NCBI GenBank assembly: GCA_016713335.1
Contig: JADJPH010000014.1
Coordinates: 75,113-139,112, forward strand
Reading direction: 5' to 3'
Source: Candidatus Fredericiella danica
Lineage (GTDB): Bacteria > Chloroflexota > Anaerolineae > Caldilineales > Caldilineaceae
DNA length: 64,000 nt
The first letter of the stretch is position 1, and the number at the start of each line of letters is the position of its first letter. The notes under the pieces are model-generated. The model saw only the letters and a list, made by a program, of their open reading frames with translations, was not told where the DNA came from and ran no database searches. The translations under genes and the position numbers were made by a program. Positions 49,894 to 58,780 of this stretch are shown here, one piece after another.

Positions 49894-50589
49894 TTACGGT
49901 CTGCGACTATTGCCACCTCTGCCCCCAGCACTGTTTTGTCCACTCCCTGCGGCTGCCAGGATGGCGTCGTAGGCGGTCTGGTCCATGTACTGGGGAACGT
50001 ATTTCTCCCCGGTCTGATTCTCCAGCGTAGAGGCGAAGGAGCGCAGGTGGTTTTCCGAACCTTTCAGCAGGTTGCCGTACACCCGCAAGATATCGGCGTT
50101 CGTGGTCCCGGCCATCCGCTCCTGTAGATCCGCGATGTCAATCTCTTCGATTGCGGCGCCAACCTTCAAGGCATCGGCAACGGATTTGCTGCCCTGGACG
50201 ATCAGGTCATTGTACAGCTTCTGCAGAACCGGGTCGGTGAATTCACCCACAGCATTGCCAGTAACTGGGTCGCTGAGACCGGCGCGGCCAAGCAGGGTGG
50301 CGACGGCATCGCTGTGCTGCTGTTCGGATGCCGAGATATTGGTGAAGACACGCAACCCCCACTGCTCCGCCAGCGTCACATAGACATCGTGAGCCAGCTT
50401 TTCCTCTTCGCGCATGAATTGCAGGGCATCGCCCTCGGCGTCACTCACCACGATCGGCGTGGTGATCGTGCGCAATTGCGTGGCGCTGCTGTCGGTGGTG
50501 AGACTCGCCTCGGCTGCGAATGCAGGCATGGCGCTAGAGAAGAGTGTGACCAGTGCCAGTGCCCCGGCGGCGATTGTAGACTTAAACAT
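49894..50589 (-). CDS. Secreted DUF2202 (ferritin-like) protein
   Basis: Protein of 231 residues. ATG 50589 follows AAGGAGG. Signal peptide (residues about 1-25, cleavage near AFA-AEA), then the DUF2202 helical bundle: FMREEEKLAHDVYVTLAEQWG, of which REEEKLAHDVYVTL is the hallmark; FTNISASEQQHSDAV; LLKGSENHLRSFASTLE. The paired E-x-x-x-H type residues (EEEKLAHD, SEQQHSD, SENHLRSF) are those of a ferritin-like di-iron fold. The tail is Gly/Ser/Arg-rich. Role unknown; metal or oxidative stress is a guess from the fold. Confidence 0.83.
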   Translation of the reverse strand: MFKSTIAAGALALVTLFSSAMPAFAAEASLTTDSSATQLRTITTPIVVSDAEGDALQFMREEEKLAHDVYVTLAEQWGLRVFTNISASEQQHSDAVATLLGRAGLSDPVTGNAVGEFTDPVLQKLYNDLIVQGSKSVADALKVGAAIEEIDIADLQERMAGTTNADILRVYGNLLKGSENHLRSFASTLENQTGEKYVPQYMDQTAYDAILAAAGSGQNSAGGRGGNSRRP

Positions 50590-50835
50590 GAGAATCCTCC
50601 TTGAATCGTTGCTTGCTTTTGTCAAGAGCTCATTTGCTCTTGCGTGATATGTCACCATCTTAGCGACGATTCATGAAGATATTGCGAAGGAATCATAGAA
50701 AAAATATAGATTGTGGTGTCGTTCTCAACGATCACAATAGGTTGTTACTCCGTTCATGAAATGACCAAATCCGCTTAACAATTACGCCGTACCTTCAGAT
50801 CAAAAAGCGCAACTGTGATCTGGAGTGAAAACAGC

Positions 50836-51624
50836 GTGTACAAGATAACTCGCAAACCACAGGTAGTTGCCCATCGTGGATTTTCCGGTGCATTCCCCGA
50901 AAACACGCGCAGCGCGATTCTCGGCGCGATCGACCTGGGTGTCGATATGGTCGAGCTGGATGTCCGCCTGAGCCGCGATGGGGTGCCCGTCATCTTCCAC
51001 GGCCAGTAGCTCTTCCCGATTGCCAATTGCCCTTTCCGTGTTCATGAGTTGTCAGTCCAGCAACTAAAGGAAGTTGATGTGGGCGTGGCGGGGCGAAGCG
51101 TTTCGCGGGAACAGATCCTGACGCTGGACGAAGCGCTCACGCTCGTCCAGAACCGGATGCCGGTGAATCTTGACATCAAGGTCGCCGCCGCCATCGAACC
51201 GGTCGTGGGCCGGCTGCGGCAACATCACATGATTGAGGATGCCGTGCTGAGCGGCTGCTCATGGTCACATGTGTTTACAGTTCGGCGGCTGGAACCGCAA
51301 CTCCATGTCCTCATCAACGTGGATGGGTGGCTCCGGACCCTGCTGCGGCTATGCAGTAGCAGGCTTGCGCTGCTGCTTTCAGCCCTGCAGGCGCGCAGTG
51401 CCCGCGCAACCGGGCTGAATATTGCGCACCAGGTGGCCGCCGACAAGTTTATCCGCAGTGCCACCAGCCACAAGTTGCCAATCTGGACATGGACCGTTGA
51501 CGAACCCGCACGCGCCCTGCAGTTGGTCAACCTGGGCGCCGTCTCGGTCACAAGCAACTGGCCCAATCGGATTCTGGGCGCGCTTCAGGAGCATGCCATC
51601 CAACCCGTCACAGCCACTTCTTGA
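50836..51624 (+). CDS. Glycerophosphodiester phosphodiesterase with in-frame TAG
   Basis: GDPD-family enzyme (glycerophosphodiester to glycerol-3-phosphate + alcohol), about 262 residues. GTG 50836 follows GGAG. Motifs VAHRGFSGAFPENT and VDMVELDVRLSRDGVPVIFH are present, and NLDIKVA and a C-terminal IWTWTVDEPARAL fit the TIM barrel. A TAG at 51007-51009 interrupts the same frame after FHGQ. Nearby, the usual HD (catalytic His-Asp) is HG and a conserved Arg is replaced. So either base errors cluster here or the gene is inactive. The end overlaps the tail of a convergent CorA remnant. Confidence 0.75.
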
Positions 51625-51880
51625 TCCGCATCATTACCAACGCCCCAAGCGCAAGCCCCAACATACCCAGCATCACCGCGGGATAACCCCATTCCCACCG
51701 CAGTTCCGGCATGAAGTCAAAGTTCATCCCATAAATGCCGACAATAAAAGTGAGCGGCAGAAAGATCGTCGAAATCACGGTCAGCATCTTCATTTGGACT
51801 TTTCCACAACAAAAGCCCGATGTATCACGCGCTCCATCCGGTCGATAATAAGGTTCAGGTGTTCTGAAGTCGACTTTCCT
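51608..51880 (-). pseudogene. C-terminal remnant of a CorA-type metal transporter
   Basis: The minus strand encodes MKMLTVISTIFLPLTFIVGIYGMNF with the CorA signature Y-G-M-N at the first membrane helix, a periplasmic loop (MPELRWEWGYP), and the second helix ending in RIKKWL at 51608. In another frame upstream the cytoplasmic helix reads EHLNLIIDRMERVIHRAF. Only about 90 residues of some 320 remain; no N-terminal domain is found before the CocE gene at 51920. Confidence 0.72.
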
Positions 51881-51919
51881 CACCAGATCAGTCCATGATC
51901 GAAACAAGGAGGTTGCAAC

Positions 51920-54207
51920 ATGGACCCTTCAGCCATTTTCGATCCGCAGTGGATGTCGCGGCGCACATTTCTGAAACTGACCGGCGCCTCCTCGCTCATG
52001 CTGGCACTGGCCGGTTGCGGGATTCGCCCAATCACGGCTCCGCCCGGCGCGATCGATCTTAACCGCATTCTGACACGCACCCGGGTGCCAGACCCCAAAA
52101 ACATCGAGTTCACGGTGACGGCGCCAGGCAAGGCGCCACTCCGGTTGGTGGGGCACTTCTGGTATGACGCAGATGCAGTGGCGCAGGGCAAACACCTGCC
52201 TGCCGTGGTGGAATTCAATCCCTATCGCCGCCGCGATGGCACCATGTCCGGCGACAGTTCCTGGTATCCCTACTTTGCCTATTGCGGTTATCTGACTTTT
52301 CGCGTTGATCTGCAGGATCCGGGGACTCAGAAGGAGTTTTGCTGGACGAATATACCGATGATGAGATCAACCACTGCATCCAGGTGATCGACCAGATCGC
52401 ACATCATCCCAACTGCGACGGCAATGTGGGTATGCTTGGCACCTCGTGGAGTGCGATCAACTCGCTGATGGTGGCCGCCCATCCCGCTTGCCCACCGGCG
52501 CTTAAGGCGGTACTGGCCATGTGTGGCACGGACGACCGCTTCAACGACGACGTGCACTACAAGGGCGGTGCCATGATGCAGGACAACGCCGGCTGGGCCG
52601 CTTCGATGTGGGGTTGGCTGTCGGCGCCGCCTGATCCACTCGTCGTTGGCGATCGCTGGCAAGAGATGTGGCGCACACGCCTCCAAAATGCCGAGTTTTG
52701 GTTCGACCATTGGGCGCACCACCAGACGCGTGACGCATACTGGACGAAATCAAGCACGCGTGAGCAGAACAACCAGTTCAAAGTCCCCGTGCTCATCTTG
52801 TCTGGTTGGGAGGACGGCTACAAGAATCCGGTATTGCGCGTGGTGGAAGCACTCGCCGCGGCAGACAGACCCGTGGTGGGGCTGCTCGGCCCGTGGGGCC
52901 ACAACTCGCCCGACTACGGTAATCCCGGACCGCGCATCAACTGGCTGCCCTACATGATGGAACACTGGTGGGATCGCTGGCTGAAAGGCGCAACGCCAGA
53001 CCCGGCGACTGAACTTCCTCAGTTGACGGTGTGGCTGGGTGAGTCCAAAGAACCCGATCCGTCTCCATGCTACGACGACGGCGGACGTTGGGTGGCGGAA
53101 GATGGCGCATGGAGCAGCCGTGTCGTCGATGAAATACTCTATCTCCACCCCAACGCGGTGCTGAGCGAAGCCATGCCGGCTGAAGCGGACAGCGTTGCGG
53201 GCACCCGACGGATCATCGCAAATGCAGGGCACTTTGAAACCTGTTCCTATGGCAAATGCGGCAACTCAGATCTGTTAGGTGATCAACAAGCGGCGGATGC
53301 GCATGCGATGACCTTCACCACCGCACCGCTCACCGCCGATCTGGACTGCTTCGGATTTCCGAGCGTCACGCTCAACCTCAGTTGCGATCAACCAATGGCG
53401 GCGCTCATTGTCCGGGTCAGCGAGGTCAGCGCGACCACCGGCGCCGTTCATCCGGTGAGCTACACGTTCCGCAACCTTTGCCAGCAGGACGAAGCGATGG
53501 CGAATCCCCAGATGATCGCGCCGGACACACCGTTCACGGTAACTTTCCCGTTGGATGTGCTCGGGCACACGTTCAAGCGCGGTTGGCGGATCCGGTTATC
53601 GGTTGCTGCGTCCAATTTTCCCACCCTCTGGCAGAGTCGCACGCTGCCTGCCATCACCATCCACACCGGTCAGGCTGGAGGCGCACAGCCGAGCGCCCTG
53701 CATTTGCCTGCGCGCCAACCCCGCGCCGAAGATGCCGAATTGGCCAGGCGTCTCCCATCCCAGACCGAAATCGTGTGGGTGGACAGTTCAGACTATGTAC
53801 CGGTGGAGATCTTGCGTGAGGGCGAAGAGAGCCGGGTCATGGAGCCGATTACGATCAACGGCAAAACAGGAACGCTTGTCAAGAAGCATTTTGACAGTGG
53901 CGGCGCGCGGTACGGGGGACCGTTGGCAGGGTTAGAAGTCGATCTGGCCGCCGAAGAGAATTTCCAGATCATCGACGACGATCCCCTCTCTCAAGTCGGC
54001 TTCATGAAGATGACAACGACAATGCAACGACCAGCACTCAACTGGCGTATTCGCACGGAGACAGCCGCACGCGTGTGGAGTGAAATCGCTGAAGACGGCC
54101 AACCGGTCTTCAAATATCTGGCGGAGCTGCAGGCGTTTATAGGGCCGGACGACGCCCCGTTTGAACAACGCACCGTTCAAGGTGCGATTCCGCGCATCTG
54201 GGTATAG
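51920..54207 (+). CDS. Tat-exported lipoprotein CocE/NonD-family hydrolase, one frameshift
   Basis: Exported alpha/beta hydrolase of about 760 residues. ATG 51920 follows AGGAGG. The leader SRRTFLKLTGASSLMLALAGC has the twin-arginine motif and a lipobox Cys, so it is likely Tat-exported and lipid-anchored. The frame changes near 52316; beyond it GSGDSEGVLLDEYTDDE, the nucleophile elbow GTSWSA (near 52440), LLGPWGHNSPDYG (catalytic His region) and the C-terminal jelly-roll (WRIRLSVAASNFPTL) match CocE-type acyl hydrolases. Related in family, but not closely in sequence, to the gene at 44293. Substrate unknown. Confidence 0.83.
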
Positions 54208-54230
54208 TCCACTGCGCTGTACGTTTGAAC

Positions 54231-54932
54231 TTACCGTACAGCGTAGGCGTCACCGGATGCCAAAAGCACCCGGCGTTGCTCAACCGCTGCGCCGGGTGCA
54301 AACAGCCGGACGTTCTCGTGCACCGTGCGCAGATGTCGCTCCACTGCCGCAAGCGGGACCCCTGCCGGCGCATAACTGACATAGACCACATGGTTTGTGC
54401 CGGTGGCGATCGGCGAACGATTGTCCTGCCCGTAGATAATCGAACAGCTCACCCCACCACGATCGCGCATGATCATGTCGCCTGCGCCGATTTGCTTGGA
54501 TCGCCTCCCATTTGGAGATCTGGTCGTCCACGCTCGAAACATCCACAACACCAGAGGGCCTAACCTCGCCACGTCGTGCCCTGCCGCCAGCACAAAGGTC
54601 GTCACCTCGGCCATGAAGTTCGCATCCACCAGGGGTGAGACCGTGGGCAGACGCTTGCCTTTTAGCACGATTGATTCCACCTGGAGTTGTACGTGATAGG
54701 TCTTCTTGAACTGCTTATAATACTGCTTGTAGGCTGCCAAAACCGGCAGGGCAAGAAAATTCTCACGCGAGTAACCATTGTAGTGCCGCCGCAGGTCCGC
54801 TTCAATCTCGCGTTTCCGCGCCTCCAAAGCATAGGAGACCTGGGCATTGTTGATTCCCGATAGTTCAAGCAGCCCGATGGCGCCGCCAGGATGACTCGCA
54901 CGCCACGCTGCAGTTTCGTGAATTTCTAGCAT
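54231..54932 (-). CDS. B3/B4 tRNA-binding-domain protein, hidden double frameshift
   Basis: Stand-alone B3/B4-domain protein (as in the phenylalanyl-tRNA synthetase beta chain), 233 residues. Such proteins may edit or bind charged tRNA. Recognisable are YNGYSRENFLALPVLAAYKQYYK, of which PVLAAYKQYYKQF is the core; KGKRLPTVSPLVDANF; and GAGDMIMRDRGGVSCSIIYGQD (core DRGGVSCSIIYGQD). Between about 54496 and 54548 the frame reads nonsense (FRAWTTRSPNGRRS), while the alternative frame reads LDVSSVDDQISKWEAIQ, the family's expected sequence. Two compensating indels thus hide inside an apparently intact frame. Confidence 0.75.
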   Translation of the reverse strand: MLEIHETAAWRASHPGGAIGLLELSGINNAQVSYALEARKREIEADLRRHYNGYSRENFLALPVLAAYKQYYKQFKKTYHVQLQVESIVLKGKRLPTVSPLVDANFMAEVTTFVLAAGHDVARLGPLVLWMFRAWTTRSPNGRRSKQIGAGDMIMRDRGGVSCSIIYGQDNRSPIATGTNHVVYVSYAPAGVPLAAVERHLRTVHENVRLFAPGAAVEQRRVLLASGDAYAVR

Positions 54933-55029
54933 TATCCGCTCCGAATCGCCTGCTTCCTTGCCGGGCCAGGCTTTAGGTTAAGCCTTTTTTTGGTAGGAGA
55001 GCAAGAGACAGAAAAACGTAAACTCGATC

Positions 55030-55035
55030 TATAAT
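55030..55035 (+). promoter_or_regulatory. TATAAT box before the STAS-like gene
   Basis: Consensus -10 hexamer 37 bases before ATG 55072. Upstream, at 54968-54991, a weak AGGCTT/AAGCCT stem followed by seven T resembles a small terminator. No -35 at suitable spacing was found. Confidence 0.4.
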
Positions 55036-55071
55036 TTGCATCAGCATTCACTAGTATGGAGACAGCTACGT

Positions 55072-55683
55072 ATGATACCTCGGTTTGACATGGCTTTTGC
55101 AATTGAGCCTTCGCTTTCATTGCTTGATATCGTGTTTGTCGGGGAACTTGGCGGTTTCGACCTGTTCGAAGCAGAACAGCGGCCATGGGAAGATCCGCGG
55201 CGCCGGCCGGGCATGAAAATCATCGTCGACACCTCGCTGGTTTCGTCAATCAACTTCGAGGTAGCGGACTTTCAGCGCATGATCGAATTGAACCAACGCG
55301 TGCTCGCGCAGGGAAATGAATTAGAACCGACCGCGATCATCGTGCGCGATGAGTACGACATTACCTTTGGCAACATCGTTGACGCGATTGCAGGCGCTGC
55401 GGTGCCGATCAGAATGGGCGTCTTCTTGACCTTATCCGATGCCGTTGCGTGGCTTGGGTTGAGCGCACATCTCGCACAGATCACGGAAATCCAGCGCAAT
55501 TTGCGGTTGGAGGCGTTGGCCTTGCGTGGTGCGTTAGGGACTCTTCACGCTGACCGCCCTCATTGCACAACAAAACGTTGGCGCAACAGCCACTTGACGA
55601 CGACGAGCACCAGAAACGACACGACGACCAGGATGAAGGCCAACGTGACGGCGATCTCCAAGTCCCGTTCAAAGCCCAGATAG
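55072..55683 (+). CDS. STAS/SpoIIAA-like-fold protein, C-terminal end uncertain
   Basis: About 160 credible residues with the alternating pattern of a STAS/SpoIIAA-like fold: LLDIVFVGELGGFDLFEAE, MKIIVDTSLVSSINFEVADF, ELEPTAIIVRDEYDITFGNIVD (core PTAIIVRDEYDITFG) and VGVFLTLSDAVAWLGL, the last read here as MGVFLTLSDAVAWLGL. ATG 55072 follows GGAGA. After about 55540 the residues become Arg/Thr/Ser-rich and overlap the modB gene on the other strand, so the true stop is probably near 55545 in another frame. It may report or regulate a signalling partner; none is adjacent. Confidence 0.6.
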   Translation: MIPRFDMAFAIEPSLSLLDIVFVGELGGFDLFEAEQRPWEDPRRRPGMKIIVDTSLVSSINFEVADFQRMIELNQRVLAQGNELEPTAIIVRDEYDITFGNIVDAIAGAAVPIRMGVFLTLSDAVAWLGLSAHLAQITEIQRNLRLEALALRGALGTLHADRPHCTTKRWRNSHLTTTSTRNDTTTRMKANVTAISKSRSKPR

Positions 55684-56432
55684 ATGGCGAGCGGCATCGT
55701 CTGGGTCCGTCCTGGGAAATTGCCGGCGAAGATGATCGTGGCGCCAAACTCACCCAACGCACGGGCCCAGGTCATCACCGCCCCGCCAACCAAAGCGGGC
55801 CACGCCAGGGCGGCGGTCACATTCCGAAAAACCCCCCAGGGTGTAGCGCCATCAAGCGCAGCCGCATGCTCCAGTTCCTGGTCAACTTCGGCAAAGCCTG
55901 CCGCCGCTGCAGTGACAAAAAACGGTGCGGAGACAAAGATCTGGGCGAGAATCACGGCAATCGGCGTGAAGACGATCTGGATGCCCATGACGTCGAGGGC
56001 TGGTCCCAACAACCCGCGCCGCCCAAAGACCAGCAGCAAACCCACCCCAGCCACCGCCGGTGGCAACACCATGGGCAGATCAACCAGCGTATCGACCACC
56101 ACGCGCCCGCGAAATGAGCGCCGCGCCAGCAGGTAGGCAAGCGGCGTACCGAGCACGACGACTGAAAAAGTGGCGATTGAGCCCGTCGTCAGACTCAGCG
56201 TGAGCGCCTGCATCACGACCGGGCTGGAGAGATTTCTCCATAATGTGGAGAAGTCCATCCGCAGCCCAAGCGCCAGCAGGGGCAGGGTCAACAACACGAG
56301 AAGCGGGGTAGCCGCCGCGGTCAGCCGCCAGCCATGCCGGCGGGCCGGGGGGCGCCTTGTTGCGCGCCGTTCCCCGTCCTCTGTGCGCGCCGCTGAACTT
56401 CGTTTATTGCGAACTGATAGGGATGAATCCAT
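55560..56432 (-). CDS. modB: Molybdate ABC transporter permease
   Basis: Inner-membrane permease of the molybdate importer, about 290 residues. It shows six hydrophobic segments and the ModB/CysW pattern VLGTPLAYLLARRSF, VDLPMVLPPAVAGVGLLL (core DLPMVLPPAVAGVG), the EAA loop ELEHAAALDGATPWGVFRNV (core EHAAALDGATPWGVF), and ARALGEFGATIIFAGNFPGRTQT (core ARALGEFGATIIF). ATG 56432 overlaps the end of modA by about 29 bases. The gene for the ATPase (modC), which usually follows, is absent: the next gene is on the other strand. Confidence 0.87.
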   Translation of the reverse strand: MDSSLSVRNKRSSAARTEDGERRATRRPPARRHGWRLTAAATPLLVLLTLPLLALGLRMDFSTLWRNLSSPVVMQALTLSLTTGSIATFSVVVLGTPLAYLLARRSFRGRVVVDTLVDLPMVLPPAVAGVGLLLVFGRRGLLGPALDVMGIQIVFTPIAVILAQIFVSAPFFVTAAAAGFAEVDQELEHAAALDGATPWGVFRNVTAALAWPALVGGAVMTWARALGEFGATIIFAGNFPGRTQTMPLAIYLGFERDLEIAVTLAFILVVVSFLVLVVVKWLLRQRFVVQ

Positions 56433-57228
56433 AGGTTTCCAAGACCTGCTGGCCTGCCGGCGACAGCACCAGGTCCACAAACTCTGCTGCCAGTTCCGGC
56501 TTCGTGCTATCGCTGACCGCCGCAATCGGATAGGTGGCGACTACATTCAGTACATCCGGGATCTCCAGACGCACCACATTGTCACGCGCCGCGCCGGTGA
56601 TATCTGAAGTATATACGATACCAGCGTCCGCCTCCCCTAACTGTACCTTTGTCAACACGGCGCGAACATTATCTTCGTAGGAGACGACGTTTGCCAACAC
56701 CGTTTGGCTGAAGGTCGCGGTGTATTCAGGTAGCGCCGCGGTCTTCGTCAGGAAATCCAGACTGTATTGACCAACCGGGACAGCAGCATCAGCCAGCACC
56801 AACTTGACCCCTGGCTTTGCCAGGTCTACCAGCGTACTGATCCCGGCTGGGTTATCGGCAGGTAGTATCACCACGAGCCGGTTGTGGGCGAAAGGCCTGG
56901 CCGTATCAGGTGCAATACGCCCCCCATCGACTGCCACCTGCATCTGCTTCTGATTTGCCGAGGCGAAGACGTCAGCCGGTGCGCCGCCCGTCAACTGTTG
57001 TGCGAGTTGCTGTGACCCGGCATAGTTGAAGGTTATCTTCCCATCCGGATGCGCCGCACGATACTGCGTGCCTAGTTCGTCAAATGCCTCCGTCAAGGAC
57101 GCCGCGGCAAACACAACCAGTTCCTGGTTTGCCCCGCGACCGGCTGGCGCCACCGCCGGTTGGACCTGGGTGCAGGCGGTCAGGAGCACGAGGGACAACC
57201 ACAGCAGAATCACCTTGGGAAACTTCAT
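56404..57228 (-). CDS. modA: Molybdate-binding lipoprotein
   Basis: Periplasmic-type molybdate/tungstate-binding protein, 274 residues, with a lipoprotein signal (LSLVLLTAC). Landmarks are VVFAAASLTEAFDELG, NYAGSQQLAQQLTGGAPADVFASA (core AGSQQLAQQLTGGAPADV), VLADAAVPVGQY and GEADAGIVYTSD. Ser, Ala, Val and Tyr main-chain ligands of the oxyanion site lie in these segments. A GGAG site precedes ATG 57228. The AT-rich region before it holds 13-base-spaced repeats that may be an operator. Confidence 0.9.
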   Translation of the reverse strand: MKFPKVILLWLSLVLLTACTQVQPAVAPAGRGANQELVVFAAASLTEAFDELGTQYRAAHPDGKITFNYAGSQQLAQQLTGGAPADVFASANQKQMQVAVDGGRIAPDTARPFAHNRLVVILPADNPAGISTLVDLAKPGVKLVLADAAVPVGQYSLDFLTKTAALPEYTATFSQTVLANVVSYEDNVRAVLTKVQLGEADAGIVYTSDITGAARDNVVRLEIPDVLNVVATYPIAAVSDSTKPELAAEFVDLVLSPAGQQVLETYGFIPISSQ

Positions 57229-57242
57229 GGTCTGCGTCTCCT

Positions 57243-57293
57243 ATTCAAATAAAGATTACTCAAAGTTTGAATATTTAGTTTGAATAATATTCA
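57243..57293 (-). promoter_or_regulatory. Repeat-rich operator candidate upstream of modA
   Basis: AGTTTGAATA occurs at 57264-57273 and 57277-57286 (13-base period), and the second copy merges into a TGAATAATATTCA palindrome (57281-57293). An inverted ATTCAAA lies at 57243-57249. All are within 70 bases of the modA start, in the position of a repressor site. Confidence 0.5.
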
Positions 57294-57336
57294 TTTTAGT
57301 AAGAGTGTCAACCACCGTCATTCGTGGACACAAAAC

Positions 57337-57364
57337 GGGCGCTGCGGCAATTGCCGCAGCGCCC
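57337..57364 (-). terminator. Hairpin terminator after the 399-residue secreted-protein gene
   Basis: GGGCGCTGCGGC (57337-57348) pairs perfectly with 57353-57364 across AATT; in the minus direction GTTTTG follows. It lies 25 bases past the stop at 57390. Confidence 0.8.
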
Positions 57365-57389
57365 GACGGTGCTTAGAAAGGCGAAGTGC

Positions 57390-58589
57390 TTACTGAGCCT
57401 GGCCCAGCATCTGCTCAACCGTGAACATGGCCGCATCGGCCGGCGCAGTGATCTCCTGCGCATTGCCAAAGTCGGAATTCATCCCTTCGGTGCGGATCTG
57501 GATCGCGGTCGCGGCATTCGGATCCAGCCCTTCCGGCAATTGGCCGCTCATCGCAGCCATCTGGATCAGACTCGCCATGTCCCACATCAGGTTGAAGCTG
57601 GTGCCATAGAGGTAGGCGCTGTCCACACCAATGGCCTTGGCTTCCTGGACCGACAGACCCTGGAACAGCATCGGGGCAAACATCGGCAGCATCTGCATCG
57701 CCTGGTCAAGCTGAGCGGCATCGGCGCCACTCACGGCGCCCGAGTCCACGATGGACTTCATCAGGGCTGCAAACTCCGGGCTTGTGAGCCATGTGGCCGC
57801 GTCGAAGGTGGTCACAAACACAGCCGCAGTCGCGCCATCCATGTCGACGTCATCAGCACGTTCGACTGTCAAGGCACTCTCATAGAGCTTGGGATCCATC
57901 AGGGCGTTCTGAATCGCCAGCGTCAGCGCCGTAGTCGGATCGGTCTGGGCAAGGGTCGCCGGATCCATCTGCGCTGCACGCTCTTCGAAGTAGCCGCTGT
58001 CCTTCACGGCAACCAGGTAGTCGACCAGTGGCATGCCAACCCAACCGTCGTATGCCCCATAGGACGCCAGCGGGCTCAGGTCGATGTAGAAGACACCGTC
58101 GAGCAACACCATGTCAAGGGTGAGCGCATCCGGCACCGGCACGCCGCCAGCCTGAGCAGTCAGCATTTGCGCAAGTTCAGGAGTCATCTCCATGCTTGCG
58201 GTCATGGCGGCATCGATCCCGGCGGCCATGTCAATCAGCAGTTCAGGCTGCTCGACAGTTGCCAGGGCAACATCACTCTGCGGCATGCTGGCAAGTTCCG
58301 CAATGGCGCCAAGGCCTGTTTCATCGGCAGACCAGGCGGCGTTGAGCGCCAGACCGACCTCGGTTACCTCGGCGGGCAGCCCCGGCAGTCCGGCAACCGA
58401 AACGACCATGGTGTTGGCGGATTGGTATTCCGAGACACCCAACATGGCCGCCTGCGACGATTGGAGCAGTGCACAATCCTCCTCGGCAAGATCGCCGCAG
58501 AAGGGTGGTTCCTGCGCAAATGCCGTGCCAAACGTGGCCAAAATCATGATCAATACCAGAAATAGGCTGAAGTACTTGGGACGCATCAT
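57390..58589 (-). CDS. Secreted protein of unknown function, 399 aa
   Basis: Intact exported protein. Start ATG 58589 (or 58586) lies just after AAGGAG. A signal peptide ends near AFA-QEP (residue 25). The mature part is acidic and rich in Ala, Met, Leu and Asp, has two Cys near its start (FCGDLAEEDC), no transmembrane segment and no repeats. Alternating beta-strand-like and helical stretches and a C-terminal substitution-rich PADAAMFTVEQML loosely recall LolA/LppX-like lipoproteins, but I do not claim the family. Its own hairpin terminator makes it monocistronic. Confidence 0.7.
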   Translation of the reverse strand: MMRPKYFSLFLVLIMILATFGTAFAQEPPFCGDLAEEDCALLQSSQAAMLGVSEYQSANTMVVSVAGLPGLPAEVTEVGLALNAAWSADETGLGAIAELASMPQSDVALATVEQPELLIDMAAGIDAAMTASMEMTPELAQMLTAQAGGVPVPDALTLDMVLLDGVFYIDLSPLASYGAYDGWVGMPLVDYLVAVKDSGYFEERAAQMDPATLAQTDPTTALTLAIQNALMDPKLYESALTVERADDVDMDGATAAVFVTTFDAATWLTSPEFAALMKSIVDSGAVSGADAAQLDQAMQMLPMFAPMLFQGLSVQEAKAIGVDSAYLYGTSFNLMWDMASLIQMAAMSGQLPEGLDPNAATAIQIRTEGMNSDFGNAQEITAPADAAMFTVEQMLGQAQ

Positions 58590-58780
58590 TTTTGCTCCTT
58601 AAAAAAACAAGCTGAAATTATAAGGACACTTCCGCACACTGGGATGGTAGCTGGTACTGGAATGATACACCTAAGCAGATTGGCAAGCTACCTGGCTATA
58701 CTATAGGTTAAAAACCGCATCGCGTAAAGAACCAATACCCATCAATTTCGTTTCGAATGCGTTTCGAAACACGCTTTACT

